A DNA stretch of 64,000 bases from Leptothrix cholodnii SP-6 (lineage in GTDB: Bacteria; Pseudomonadota; Gammaproteobacteria; Burkholderiales; Burkholderiaceae_C). The stretch covers positions 3,708,001 to 3,772,000 of the forward strand of contig NC_010524.1 of assembly GCF_000019785.1 (NCBI RefSeq), in the 5' to 3' direction. The stretch's first letter is position 1; each line of letters begins with the position of its first letter. A program made the position numbers and the translations under genes. The notes under the pieces were generated by a model that had not been told where the DNA came from, did no database searches, and saw only the letters and a program-made list of their open reading frames with translations. Positions 54,849 to 63,260 of this stretch are shown in pieces.

Positions 54849-56486
54849 TCAGCCGCGCAGACGCGCCAGCAGGCCGGCGGTCGACGCATCGAGCCCGGCC
54901 GATTCACCGCTCGCGAAACGCGGCAGCAGCTGGTTGCACAGCGCCTTGCCCAGCTCCACGCCCCACTGGTCGAAGCTGTTGATGCCCCATAGCGCGCCGC
55001 TGGTGTAGACGCGGTGTTCGTAGAGCGCGATCAGCGCGCCCAGCGACGCCGGGCTCAACCGGTCCAGCACCAGCGTGCTGCTCGGCCGGTTGCCGGGGAA
55101 GGTGCGGTGGCGCGCCACGGTCAGCGCGTCGAGTGCGGTCGAGGCGGTGGGCGCCTTGTCGGTCAGCGCGTCGTCGGTGGTCTTGCCCAGCATCAGCGCC
55201 TGGCTCTGTGCCAGGCAGTTGGCGAGCAGCTTGACGTGCTGGTCGGCCAGGCCGGCCTTCAACTCGTCGGCGACGTCGGGGCCGTGGTTGGGCGTCTTGA
55301 CGGCGATGAACTCGACCGGGATCACGTCGGTGCCCTGGTGCAGCATCTGGAAGTAGGCGTGCTGGCCGTTGGTGCCGGCCTCGCCCCAGACCACCGGGCA
55401 GGTGCCGTAGGGCAGCGAGGCGCCGTCGAGGTCGACGCACTTGCCGTTGCTCTCCATCTCCAGCTGCTGCAGGTAGGCCGGCAGGCGGCGCAGACCCTGG
55501 TGATAGGGCGCGATGCTGCGGCTGGTGTAGCCGAGGAAGTTGCGGTACCAGACGTCGAGCAGACCGAGCTGGATCGGCAGGTTCGATTCGAGCGGCGCGG
55601 TGGCGAAATGGCGGTCCATCGCGTGCGCACCGGCCAGCAGGGCGCGGAAGTTCTCGGCGCCCACGGCCAGCGCGATCGGCAGGCCGATGGCGCTCCACAG
55701 CGAATAGCGCCCGCCGACCCAGTCCCAGAAACCGAAGGTGGTGGTGATGCCGAACTTGGCGGCCGCCGCCACGTTGGTGGTGCTGGCCGCGAAGTGCTTG
55801 GCGATCGCCGCCTCGCCACCCTCGCCGTAACCGGCCAGGAACCAGGTGCGCGCGACTTGCGCGTTGGCCATCGTTTCCTGGGTGGTGAAGGTCTTGGAGG
55901 CGACGATCACCAGCGTCTCGCGCGGGTTCAGGTCGCGCAGCACCGGGGCGATGTCGTGGCCGTCGACGTTGGAGACGAAGTGCAGCTGCAGGCCGCGCTG
56001 CGCGTAGGCGTCGAGCGCGGGCACGACCATCTGCGGGCCCAGATCCGAGCCGCCGATGCCGATGTTGACCACGTGCTTGATGCCGCTGGTGGCGGTGTCG
56101 CGCACCTGCTCGACGTAGGCCAGCATCGCGTCGAGCACGCCGTGGACGTCGTCCGAAAAAGGTGCGGCGCCACGCGGCGCGCGCAAGGCGGTGTGCAGCA
56201 CCGCGCGGCCTTCGGTGTGGTTGATCGGCTCGCCGGCCAGCATGGCATCGCGGCGCGATTCGATCTGGCACTGGCGCGCCAGGCCGAGCAGCAGGCCGCG
56301 GGTGGTGGCGTCCCAGTGGTTCTTCGACAGGTCGGCGAACACCTCGGGCGCCTGCAGGCTGAAGGCGTCGAAGCGGCCGGCGTCGGCGCCGAAGGCGGTG
56401 CGCAGGTCGAACTGGCGGCCGGCGCCCTGGTGGTGCGCGGCAAGCGCGGCCCAGGCCGCGGTCTGGTCACAGCGGGGTGTGTTCAT
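54849..56486 (-). CDS. pgi: Glucose-6-phosphate isomerase
   Basis: A 545-residue enzyme that interconverts glucose-6-phosphate and fructose-6-phosphate. Seen: VVNIGIGGSDLGPQMV (phosphate binding), VIVASKTFTTQETMANA, FGFWDWVGGRYSLWSAIGLPIAL with the PGI signature, LPAYLQQLEMESNGK (catalytic glutamate), and the C-terminal GALIALYEHRVYTSGALWGINSFDQWGVELGK. AGGAGA lies before the ATG at 56486. It is 30 bp after tal on the same strand, and the pair is divergent from zwf. Confidence 0.96.
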   Translation of the reverse strand: MNTPRCDQTAAWAALAAHHQGAGRQFDLRTAFGADAGRFDAFSLQAPEVFADLSKNHWDATTRGLLLGLARQCQIESRRDAMLAGEPINHTEGRAVLHTALRAPRGAAPFSDDVHGVLDAMLAYVEQVRDTATSGIKHVVNIGIGGSDLGPQMVVPALDAYAQRGLQLHFVSNVDGHDIAPVLRDLNPRETLVIVASKTFTTQETMANAQVARTWFLAGYGEGGEAAIAKHFAASTTNVAAAAKFGITTTFGFWDWVGGRYSLWSAIGLPIALAVGAENFRALLAGAHAMDRHFATAPLESNLPIQLGLLDVWYRNFLGYTSRSIAPYHQGLRRLPAYLQQLEMESNGKCVDLDGASLPYGTCPVVWGEAGTNGQHAYFQMLHQGTDVIPVEFIAVKTPNHGPDVADELKAGLADQHVKLLANCLAQSQALMLGKTTDDALTDKAPTASTALDALTVARHRTFPGNRPSSTLVLDRLSPASLGALIALYEHRVYTSGALWGINSFDQWGVELGKALCNQLLPRFASGESAGLDASTAGLLARLRG

Positions 56487-56516
56487 CGGTATCTCCTGCG
56501 GTGGGGCGGCGCGGGC

Positions 56517-57464
56517 TCAGAGCGCCAGGATCATCTTGTCGAGCTTGGCGGCATCGGCCGCGAAGGCGCGGATGCCTTCGGCAAGCTTCTCGGTGGCCAT
56601 CGCGTCTTCGTTGAGCGCGAAACGGAAACCGGGCTCGTCGTAGCGGACCGCGTCGATCGCGGCGTCGCGGGCCGCGGCGGCGTCGAGGGCGGCGCTGATC
56701 GGCTCCTCGCTGGCCTGCAATTGCGCCAGCAGGTCGGGGCTGATGGTCAGCAGGTCGCAGCCGGCCAGCGCGGTGATCTGGCCGACGTTGCGGAAGCTCG
56801 CGCCCATCACCTCGGTGGCGATGCCGAACTTCTTGTAGTAGCTGTAGATCTGCGCCACCGACTTCACGCCGGGGTCGTTGGCACCGGCCATCGCGGCCTC
56901 GTCCCAGTTGGCGCCGGCCGACTTCTTGTACCAGTCGTAGATCCGGCCCACGAACGGCGAGATCAGCTGCACGCCCGCTGCGCCGCAGGCCACCGCCTGC
57001 GCGAAGGCGAACAGCAGCGTCAGGTTGCAGTGGATGCCCTCGCGCTCCAGCTCGGCGGCGGCCTGGATGCCTTCCCAGGTGGAGGCGATCTTGATCAGCA
57101 CCCGCTCGCGGCCGATGCCGGCGTCGTCGTACAGATTGATGATGCGGTGCGCGCGCGCCACGGTGGCGGCGGTGTCGAAGCTCAGGCGGGCGTCGACTTC
57201 GGTCGAGACGCGGCCGGGCACGATCTTCAGGATCTCGAGGCCGAAGCGCACCAGCACCTGGTCGACCACCTGGTCGAGCGGCAGGCCGCGGTGGCGGGCG
57301 ACGGTTTCGGTCAGCAGCGGCGCGTACTCGGCCTGCTGCACCGCCTTGAGGATCAGCGACGGGTTGGTGGTGGCATCTTGCGGCGCGAACTGCGCCAACT
57401 GCAGGAAGTTGCCGGTGTCGGCGACCACGGTGGTGAGGCGCTTGAGTTGGTCGAGCTGGTTCAT
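56517..57464 (-). CDS. tal: Transaldolase
   Basis: A 315-residue transaldolase of the B type, linking glycolytic and pentose phosphate intermediates. Seen: [53 protein letters not shown], the Schiff-base lysine in [40 protein letters not shown] and [27 protein letters not shown] region (GANDPGVKS). It is co-directional with pgi and divergent from zwf, so both sides of the spacer may respond to HexR. Confidence 0.95.
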   Translation of the reverse strand: MNQLDQLKRLTTVVADTGNFLQLAQFAPQDATTNPSLILKAVQQAEYAPLLTETVARHRGLPLDQVVDQVLVRFGLEILKIVPGRVSTEVDARLSFDTAATVARAHRIINLYDDAGIGRERVLIKIASTWEGIQAAAELEREGIHCNLTLLFAFAQAVACGAAGVQLISPFVGRIYDWYKKSAGANWDEAAMAGANDPGVKSVAQIYSYYKKFGIATEVMGASFRNVGQITALAGCDLLTISPDLLAQLQASEEPISAALDAAAARDAAIDAVRYDEPGFRFALNEDAMATEKLAEGIRAFAADAAKLDKMILAL

Positions 57465-57570
57465 GGCGAGGCGGTTGGCAGGTGGCTACTCGGCGATTAG
57501 AACGCAACCACGCGGGCCTGGAGTTCAAGCGAGTTACGGCCGCGAGCAGCGGGCCGGCGAAGGCCGCAAA

Positions 57571-57617
57571 CCCTGTCGATACCAGGGAAAAGCCGCCAAA
57601 ACGCCAACCGGTATCGA
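57571..57617. repeat. Inverted repeats in the tal/zwf spacer
   Basis: TCGATACC (57576-57583) is repeated in inverted form as GGTATCGA (57610-57617), with 26 bp between. CCCTG and CAGGG (57571-57587) also flank the first copy. They lie on the tal side of the spacer and could be regulatory or fold in the tal leader. Confidence 0.35.
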
Positions 57618-57634
57618 TTGCGCTGAAGCCCGGA

Positions 57635-57686
57635 TTGACCCGAAAAAGAAACTCATGCATCATCAATGCTGAAACTCAGTTACAGC
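57635..57686 (+). promoter_or_regulatory. zwf promoter with probable HexR operator
   Basis: TTGACC (57635-57640) and CATCAT (57658-57663) with 17-bp spacing form a promoter starting near 57670. Right on that start lies a 19-bp near-perfect palindrome at 57668-57686: GCTGAAACT, C, AGTTACAGC (8 of 9 bases pair). A repressor bound there would block zwf, which fits HexR, encoded downstream. Confidence 0.6.
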
Positions 57687-57715
57687 CCTGTCGTACAACC
57701 GAAAGGCCTTCACCC

Positions 57716-59173
57716 ATGTCCTTCGACCTCGTCTTCTTTGGTGGCACCGGCGACCTCACGTGGCGCAAGCTGATGCCCGCGCTGTTCCAGGCCTTCCGCC
57801 ACGGCAAGCTGCCTGCGGGCGGGCGCATCCTGGCCGTGGCGCGCGACGAGCGCAGCGACGACGACTACCGGGCCTTCATCAAGGAGCGTTTCCACGAGGT
57901 CGAAAGCTCGAAGCGCCCGAGCGACGACGAGTTCGCGCGTTTCGCCGAGCTGCTGCACTACCGCCGCATGGACCTGTCGCAGCCCGACGACTACGCCGGC
58001 CTGAAGGCCTGGCTGGACGAACGCGGCGCCGACACCGTGGTGCTCTACCTGGCGACCAGCCCGCACCTGTTCACCGCCATCTGCCAGCAGCTCGGCAACG
58101 CCGGCCTGAACGCGCCGCACGTGCGCGTGGTGCTGGAGAAGCCGCTGGGCCACGACCTGAGCAGCGCGCGGGAGATCAACCAGGTGGTCAAGGCGGTGTT
58201 CAACGAGCGCCAGGCGTTCCGCATCGACCACTACCTCGGCAAGCCGGCGGTGCAGAACCTGATGGCGCTGCGCTTCGGCAATGCGCTGTTCGAGCCGCTG
58301 TGGCGCCGCGAGTCGATCTCCAACATCCAGATCACGCTGGCCGAAGGCCTGGGCGTGGGCACCCGCGGCGACTACTACGACAACACCGGCGCGCTGCGCG
58401 ACATGATCCAGAACCATGCGCTGCAGCTGCTGACGATGATCGCGATGGAGCCGCCCAGCACCAACGACGCCGACGCGATCCGCGACGAGAAGCTCAAGGT
58501 GCTGAAGTCGCTCAAGCCGTTCACGGCCGAGAGCGTGGTGCGCGACGTGGTGCGCGGCCAGTACCGCGCCGGCAACGTCGACGGCAAGAAGGTGCCGGCC
58601 TACCTCGACGAGGTCAAGGTGCCGACGGGCAGCCACTGCGAGACCTTCGTCGCCATCCGCACCGAGGTGCAGAACTGGCGCTGGGCCGGCGTGCCGTTCT
58701 ACCTGCGCACCGGCAAGCGGCTGGCCGCGCGCGACGCGCAGATCGTCGTCAACTTCCGGCCGGTGCCGCACCCGATCTTCCCGGGCACCAACCGCGCCAA
58801 CAAGCTGGTGATCAAGCTGCAGCCCGAAGACGGCCTGGAACTGCACCTGTCGGCGGCCAAGGGCAGCGGCGTCAGCGACACGCTGGCGCCGGTGTCGCTG
58901 GACCTCGATTTCGACAAGGCCTTCCCGACCGAGCGGGTGGGCGCCTACGAGCGCCTGCTGCTCGACGCGATCGCCGGGCGGCTGAACCTGTTCGTGCGCA
59001 GCGACGAGCAGGAAGAAGCCTGGCGCTGGGTCGAACCGGTGCTCGAGGCCTGGGATCGCGAGCGCAAGAGCGGCGGCGAAGGCCCGCGCGGTTACGCTGC
59101 CGGCAGCTGGGGCCCGGCCGCGGCCAGCGCGCTGGTCGCACGCGACGGCTTCGCTTGGAGCGAAGAGCAGTGA
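57716..59173 (+). CDS. zwf: Glucose-6-phosphate 1-dehydrogenase
   Basis: A 485-residue enzyme that oxidises glucose-6-phosphate to 6-phosphogluconolactone, feeding the Entner-Doudoroff and pentose phosphate routes. Seen: DLVFFGGTGDLTWRKLMPALFQ (nucleotide binding), VVLEKPLGHDLSSAREIN, the catalytic FRIDHYLGKPAVQNLMALRFGN, and NTGALRDMIQNHALQLLTMIAMEPP. The frame extends upstream; the start at 57716 has GAAAGG before it and matches the family. A palindrome at its promoter suggests HexR repression. hexR follows by 107 bp. Confidence 0.96.
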   Translation: MSFDLVFFGGTGDLTWRKLMPALFQAFRHGKLPAGGRILAVARDERSDDDYRAFIKERFHEVESSKRPSDDEFARFAELLHYRRMDLSQPDDYAGLKAWLDERGADTVVLYLATSPHLFTAICQQLGNAGLNAPHVRVVLEKPLGHDLSSAREINQVVKAVFNERQAFRIDHYLGKPAVQNLMALRFGNALFEPLWRRESISNIQITLAEGLGVGTRGDYYDNTGALRDMIQNHALQLLTMIAMEPPSTNDADAIRDEKLKVLKSLKPFTAESVVRDVVRGQYRAGNVDGKKVPAYLDEVKVPTGSHCETFVAIRTEVQNWRWAGVPFYLRTGKRLAARDAQIVVNFRPVPHPIFPGTNRANKLVIKLQPEDGLELHLSAAKGSGVSDTLAPVSLDLDFDKAFPTERVGAYERLLLDAIAGRLNLFVRSDEQEEAWRWVEPVLEAWDRERKSGGEGPRGYAAGSWGPAAASALVARDGFAWSEEQ

Positions 59174-59177
59174 GCTG

Positions 59178-59194
59178 GCCCGATCCGATCGGGC
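59178..59194 (+). other. Hairpin between zwf and hexR
   Basis: GCCCGAT and ATCGGGC form a 7-bp stem with a CCG loop directly after the zwf stop. There is no T-run. It may partly terminate zwf transcripts or protect their 3' ends; a second small stem (CCGGCC/GGCCGG, 59240-59258) lies just before hexR. Confidence 0.35.
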
Positions 59195-59280
59195 GTGGCA
59201 ACCCCTGGCGTGTCGCCCCGGGCACGTCGTCATTGACGCCCGGCCCTGAAACGGCCGGTGTCACACGGAACGCACCCAAC

Positions 59281-60135
59281 ATGCTCGATCGAATCCGCGC
59301 CTCGCTGCCCGCACTCTCGCCTGCCGAACAGCGGGTGGCCAAACTGGTGCTCGCCGATGCCCGCAGCTTTTCAAGCCTGCCGGTGGCCGAACTGGCCGAC
59401 CGGGCGCACGTCAGCAAGCCGACGGTGGTGCGCTTCTGCCGCAGCGTCGGCTATGACGGTCTGGCGGACTTCAAGCTGAAGCTGGCCGGCACCGTCAACG
59501 AGGGCGTGCCCTTCGTGCACCGCGCGGTCGACGAGGACGACAAGCCCAACGACCTGATCGTCAAGGTGATCGACAACACGGTCAGCGCGCTGCTGAAGTT
59601 CCGCAACGACCTCGCCACGCACGCGATGGAGCGCGCGATCGAGGCGCTCACCGCCACCGCGCGTGCCGGCAAGCGCATCCAGTTCTACGGGGTCGGCAAT
59701 TCGGGCATCGTGGCGCAGGACGCGCAGCACAAGTTCTTTCGCCTGGGCGTGCATGCCGTCGCCTTCAGCGACGGCCACGTGCAGGTGATGGCCGCGACGA
59801 TGCTGGAGCCCGGCGATTGCGCCGTGATGATCTCCAACTCGGGCCGCACCCGCGATCTGCTCGATGCCGCCGAGATCGCCCGACGCAAGGGCGCGAACAC
59901 CATCGTGATCGGCGCCAGCGGTTCACCCCTGGCGCACCAGGCGCAGATCCTGCTGGCGGTCGATCACCCGGAAGACTACGACCGCTACAGCCCGATGGTC
60001 AGCCGCCTGCTGCACCTGACGGTGATCGACATCCTGACCACCGCCGTGTCGCTGCGACTCGGGCCGGAGCTGCGCCCGATGCTGCAGGAGATCAAGAAGA
60101 ACCTGCGCGCCAAGCGCTACGCATCGCCGGAATGA
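59281..60135 (+). CDS. hexR: HexR, RpiR-family regulator of hexose catabolism
   Basis: A 284-residue RpiR-type repressor. The N-terminal helix-turn-helix (about 1-77, SPAEQRVAKLVLADARSFSSLPVAELADRAHVSKPTVVRFCRSVGYDGLADFKLKLAG) is followed by a SIS domain (about 120-250, IQFYGVGNSGIVAQDAQHKFFRLGVHAVAFSDGHVQ and VMISNSGRTRDLLDAAEIARRKGANTIVIG). HexR proteins release DNA upon binding 2-keto-3-deoxy-6-phosphogluconate. Position downstream of zwf and the operator-like palindrome at zwf support the assignment. The frame is open upstream through zwf, and the family start is at 59281. A paralogous RpiR domain is fused to glucokinase at the left edge of the window. Confidence 0.93.
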   Translation: MLDRIRASLPALSPAEQRVAKLVLADARSFSSLPVAELADRAHVSKPTVVRFCRSVGYDGLADFKLKLAGTVNEGVPFVHRAVDEDDKPNDLIVKVIDNTVSALLKFRNDLATHAMERAIEALTATARAGKRIQFYGVGNSGIVAQDAQHKFFRLGVHAVAFSDGHVQVMAATMLEPGDCAVMISNSGRTRDLLDAAEIARRKGANTIVIGASGSPLAHQAQILLAVDHPEDYDRYSPMVSRLLHLTVIDILTTAVSLRLGPELRPMLQEIKKNLRAKRYASPE

Positions 60136-60166
60136 GCGCCGCCGCAGCGACGCGCAAGCGGCAGGC

Positions 60167-60430
60167 TCAGATGCAGCCGGACAGGCCGTAGAGCGAGGCC
60201 AGGCGCACCAGGCGCTGCGGCAGGGCCTGGGTCGAAAACCCGCGTCCGTGCGTCTGGGCGTGGCGGCGACACGACAGCAGCAGGCCCAGGGCACTCGAAT
60301 CGAAGCGCCCCAGCTGATGGCCATCGATGACGACCGACGTGCCCGCGGGCAAGGCGTCCATCTCGGCAAAAAGACTGCGCAACGTCGGTGGCGTTTCGAC
60401 GTGGGTCAGGCGTTCAGGCAGGCTCAGCAT
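60167..60430 (-). CDS. mlaB: MlaB, STAS-domain subunit of the phospholipid transporter
   Basis: An 87-residue STAS-domain protein, MLSLPERLTHVETPPTLRSLFAEMDALPAGTSVVIDGHQLGRFDSSALGLLLSCRRHAQTHGRGFSTQALPQRLVRLASLYGLSGCI. It has the DSSALGLLL helix typical of MlaB, which stabilises the MlaF ATPase. Start at 60430, 26 bp after mlaC. It is the last gene of mlaFEDACB. Confidence 0.9.
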   Translation of the reverse strand: MLSLPERLTHVETPPTLRSLFAEMDALPAGTSVVIDGHQLGRFDSSALGLLLSCRRHAQTHGRGFSTQALPQRLVRLASLYGLSGCI

Positions 60431-60456
60431 GGATGCACTTTTCTGTCGGACCGTTA

Positions 60457-61071
60457 TCAGCTCTTGGCGGCCGGTGCCTTGTTGCGCTCGGCCAATTTGC
60501 TGATGAGGCCATCGATTCCTGACGCGGAAATTTCTTGTGCGAAGCTGGAGCGGTAGGTTTCGACCAACCACACGCCGAGCACGTTGACGTCGTAGATCTT
60601 CCAGGTGTCACCGGATTTTTCGAGGCGGTAGTCGAGCTGGATCGGATCGCCCTTGCCCTTGACCTCGGTACGCACCAGCACTTCGGTGTCGGCAGGCTGG
60701 GCACGCAGGGGCTTCATCACCACCGACTGGTCGCGCACCTGGCTGAGCGCGCCCGAATAGGTGCGCACCAGCAGCACCTTGAACTCGTCCTGCAGCCGGC
60801 TCTTCTGCTCCGGCGTGGCCTGGCGCCAGTAGCGGCCGACCGCCATCGAGGTCATGCGCTGGAAGTTCACGTGCGGCAGCACCTTGGAGTCGACCAGCGC
60901 GATGACCTTGCGCACGTCGCCGGCCTGGATCTCCTTGTCGGCCTTGACGGTGTCGATCACCTCGGTCGAGAGCTGCTTGACCAGCGCATCGGGCGCCGTT
61001 TCGGCGTGCGCGGCAGAGCCCAGGAGCAGGAAGACAGTGGCCACGAGGGCCGTCCAATAACGCATCAGCAT
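60457..61071 (-). CDS. mlaC: MlaC, periplasmic phospholipid-binding protein
   Basis: A 204-residue exported protein of the MlaC/Ttg2D family that shuttles phospholipids between the MlaA outer-membrane lipoprotein and the inner-membrane MlaFEDB complex. The signal peptide is MLMRYWTALVATVFLLLGSAAHA. The mature part shows VLPHVNFQRMTSMAVGRYWRQATPEQKSRLQDEFKVLLVRTYSGALSQ and YDVNVLGVWLVETYRSSFAQEI, typical of the family. Start at 61071; ATG at 61065 is an alternative. Located between mlaA and mlaB. Confidence 0.93.
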   Translation of the reverse strand: MLMRYWTALVATVFLLLGSAAHAETAPDALVKQLSTEVIDTVKADKEIQAGDVRKVIALVDSKVLPHVNFQRMTSMAVGRYWRQATPEQKSRLQDEFKVLLVRTYSGALSQVRDQSVVMKPLRAQPADTEVLVRTEVKGKGDPIQLDYRLEKSGDTWKIYDVNVLGVWLVETYRSSFAQEISASGIDGLISKLAERNKAPAAKS

Positions 61072-61173
61072 TGTGTTGTTCCTAGTGACAGGCCGGATGG
61101 CTGCGCTGCTTCAACGGCCCATGACGGGCTGAGGAGGACAGGCGGCTGGATCGGGCCCGGTTGGCAGGTCGCT

Positions 61174-61983
61174 TCAGCGCGGAGCCGAGGCGGGATTCGC
61201 AACCGCGGAGGCGGCGCCTTCGGCAGGCACCACGGCACCCTGGGGCGCGGGCGGAGACGGCAGATCGCCGTCGTCGGAAGGATCGAGATACGGTTCCTCG
61301 TCGTCCGATTCGGGCGGGTTGCCGTTGTAGACCAGATTGAGGCGGCGTTGCAGATGGGCATCTCGCACGAAGGTGTACTTGTCGAGCGCGATCTGGTCGA
61401 TCAGGTCGGTGGCCTTGATCAGGTCGGCGCGCAGGTTGATGACGCGCACGCCCGTGAGCGCATAGGCCGCGGATTCGGGCGAGACGAAACCGGACGGACT
61501 CAGGACGGTATCGAACGGGATGTCGAGCGAATCGCGCAGGGTCGACGGCCCGAACACGGGCCAGACGATGTAGGCGCCCGCCGGCACGCCCCAGTGGCCG
61601 AGGGTCTGGCCGAGGTCCTCGCCGTGGCGCTCGAGACCGATTTCGCTGGCCACGTCGAACAGGCCCAGCGCCCCGAACACGGTGTTGGTGCCGAAGCGCG
61701 CCACATCCGAAAACCCGTCGCGCACCCGGCCCTGCATGAACAGGTTGGTGGCCGACCAGATGTCGTGGATGTTGCTGAAGAAGTTGGTGACACCGCGGCG
61801 CACCGGCGCCGGCAGCACGTCGCGATAGACCGTGGCCACCGGCTTGATCACGGCGGCATCGACCGCCTCGTTGAAGGCGAAGACACCGCGGTTCCAGGGC
61901 TCGATCGGATCGGGCTTGTGCGCCGTGGCACACCCGGCGAACAGGGTCGACGCCAGCAGGGCGGATGTCAGGAGCCGTCTCAC
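61174..61983 (-). CDS. mlaA: MlaA (VacJ), outer-membrane lipoprotein
   Basis: A 269-residue lipoprotein with signal peptide and lipobox (LLASTLFAGC). It shows the VacJ core: DPIEPWNRGVFAFNEAVDAAVIKPVATVYRDVLPAPVRRGVTNFFSNIHDIWSATNLFMQGRVRDGFSDVARFGTNTVFGALGLFDVASEIGL and DLGQTLGHWGVPAGAYIVWPVFGPSTLRDSLDIPFD. It removes phospholipids from the outer leaflet and passes them to MlaC. A Pro/Ala/Asp-rich tail follows the core. Its start overlaps the mlaD stop by 4 bp. Confidence 0.94.
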   Translation of the reverse strand: MRRLLTSALLASTLFAGCATAHKPDPIEPWNRGVFAFNEAVDAAVIKPVATVYRDVLPAPVRRGVTNFFSNIHDIWSATNLFMQGRVRDGFSDVARFGTNTVFGALGLFDVASEIGLERHGEDLGQTLGHWGVPAGAYIVWPVFGPSTLRDSLDIPFDTVLSPSGFVSPESAAYALTGVRVINLRADLIKATDLIDQIALDKYTFVRDAHLQRRLNLVYNGNPPESDDEEPYLDPSDDGDLPSPPAPQGAVVPAEGAASAVANPASAPR

Positions 61984-62462
61984 TTGGCGGCTCCGTCACC
62001 GCTTCCTGCGTCGGCCGCCTTGTTGTAGAGGAACTGGCTGAGCAGAGTCTCGAGCACCACGGCCGACTGGGTCTGGCTGATGACGTCGCCGGCGGCCAGG
62101 TTGTTCTCGGCCGGGCCGGGCTCGAGGCCGATGTACTGCTCGCCCAGCAGGCCGGCGGTCAGGATCTTGGCCGAGCTGTCCTTCGGGAAGGCGAAGCGCC
62201 GTTCGAGATCGAGGTGCACGCTGGCCTGGTAGCTCTTGTCGTCGAAGGTGATGCTGGCCACCCGCCCCACCACCACGCCGGCGCTCTTGACCGCCGCACG
62301 CGGTTTCAGGCCGCCGATGTTGTCGAAGCGGGCGACGACCTGGTAGGTGGGCTCGAACGAGATCGCCAGCAGATTGCCGGCCTTCAGCGCGAGGAACAGC
62401 AGGGCGGCCGCGCCGATGGCGACGAACAGGCCGACCCAGAGGTCATGACGGGATTTTTGCAA
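61980..62462 (-). CDS. mlaD: MlaD, MCE-domain subunit
   Basis: A 160-residue inner-membrane protein with one N-terminal membrane segment (LWVGLFVAIGAAALLFLALKAG) and an MCE domain (about 37-145, TYQVVARFDNIGGLKPRAAVKSAGVVVGRVASITFDDKSYQASVHLDL...). It forms the hexameric ring that MlaC docks on. ATGA-type overlap with mlaA and 18 bp after mlaE. Confidence 0.95.
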   Translation of the reverse strand: MQKSRHDLWVGLFVAIGAAALLFLALKAGNLLAISFEPTYQVVARFDNIGGLKPRAAVKSAGVVVGRVASITFDDKSYQASVHLDLERRFAFPKDSSAKILTAGLLGEQYIGLEPGPAENNLAAGDVISQTQSAVVLETLLSQFLYNKAADAGSGDGAAK

Positions 62463-62480
62463 GGGTTCCTCCGTGCATCT

Positions 62481-63260
62481 TCAAATCGAGAACATCAGCG
62501 CGGTGAGCACGAAGTCGAACGCCAGCACCGCCAGCGACGACACCACCACGGTGCGGGTGGTCGCTCGCGCGACCCCTTCGGGCGTGGGCTGGCATTCGTA
62601 GCCCTGCAACAGGGCGATGAACGTGACGATGAGCGCGAACACCACGCTCTTGATGACGCCGTTGCCGATGTCCTTGAAGACATCGACGCCGCCTTGCATC
62701 TGCGACCAGAACGAGCCGGCGTCGACACCGATCATCACGACGCCGACCAGCCAGCCGCCGATGATGCCGACCGCGCTGAACACCGCGGCCAGCAAGGGCA
62801 TCGCCACCATGCCGCCGATGAAACGCGGCGCCAGCACGCGCTGGATCGGGTCGACGGCCATCATCTCCATCGCGGCGAGCTGTTCGCCCGACTTCATCAG
62901 GCCGATCTCGGCCGTCAACGCGGTGCCGGCCCGACCGGCAAACAGCAGCGCCGTCACCACCGGCCCGAGTTCACGCACCAGCGACAGCGCCACCAGCAGG
63001 CCGAGCGCCTCGGACGAGCCGTAGCGCTGCAGCGTGTAATACCCCTGCAGCCCGAGCACGAAACCGACGAACAGCCCCGACACGCCGATGATCGCCAGCG
63101 AATGGTTGCCGAGGAAATGGATCTGGTCGAACACCAGCCGCCAGCGCCGCAGGGCCACCGGCGTGAGCACCAGCAGGCGCAGCAGCAGGCGCGTCGCCAG
63201 GCCGATGTCGGCCAGCTTGCAGCGCACCGAATAACCCAGATCCGACAGTCCCCAGCTCAT
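62481..63260 (-). CDS. mlaE: MlaE, permease subunit
   Basis: A 259-residue permease with about six hydrophobic segments. Family motifs are HFLGNHSLAIIGVSGLFVGFVLGLQGYYTLQRYGS, SLVRELGPVVTALLFAGRAGTALTAEIGLMKSGEQLAAMEMMAVDP, and FIALLQGYECQPTPEGVARATTRTVVVSSLAVLAFDFVLTALMF. It partners the MlaF ATPase, whose gene overlaps by 4 bp. Confidence 0.95.
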   Translation of the reverse strand: MSWGLSDLGYSVRCKLADIGLATRLLLRLLVLTPVALRRWRLVFDQIHFLGNHSLAIIGVSGLFVGFVLGLQGYYTLQRYGSSEALGLLVALSLVRELGPVVTALLFAGRAGTALTAEIGLMKSGEQLAAMEMMAVDPIQRVLAPRFIGGMVAMPLLAAVFSAVGIIGGWLVGVVMIGVDAGSFWSQMQGGVDVFKDIGNGVIKSVVFALIVTFIALLQGYECQPTPEGVARATTRTVVVSSLAVLAFDFVLTALMFSI

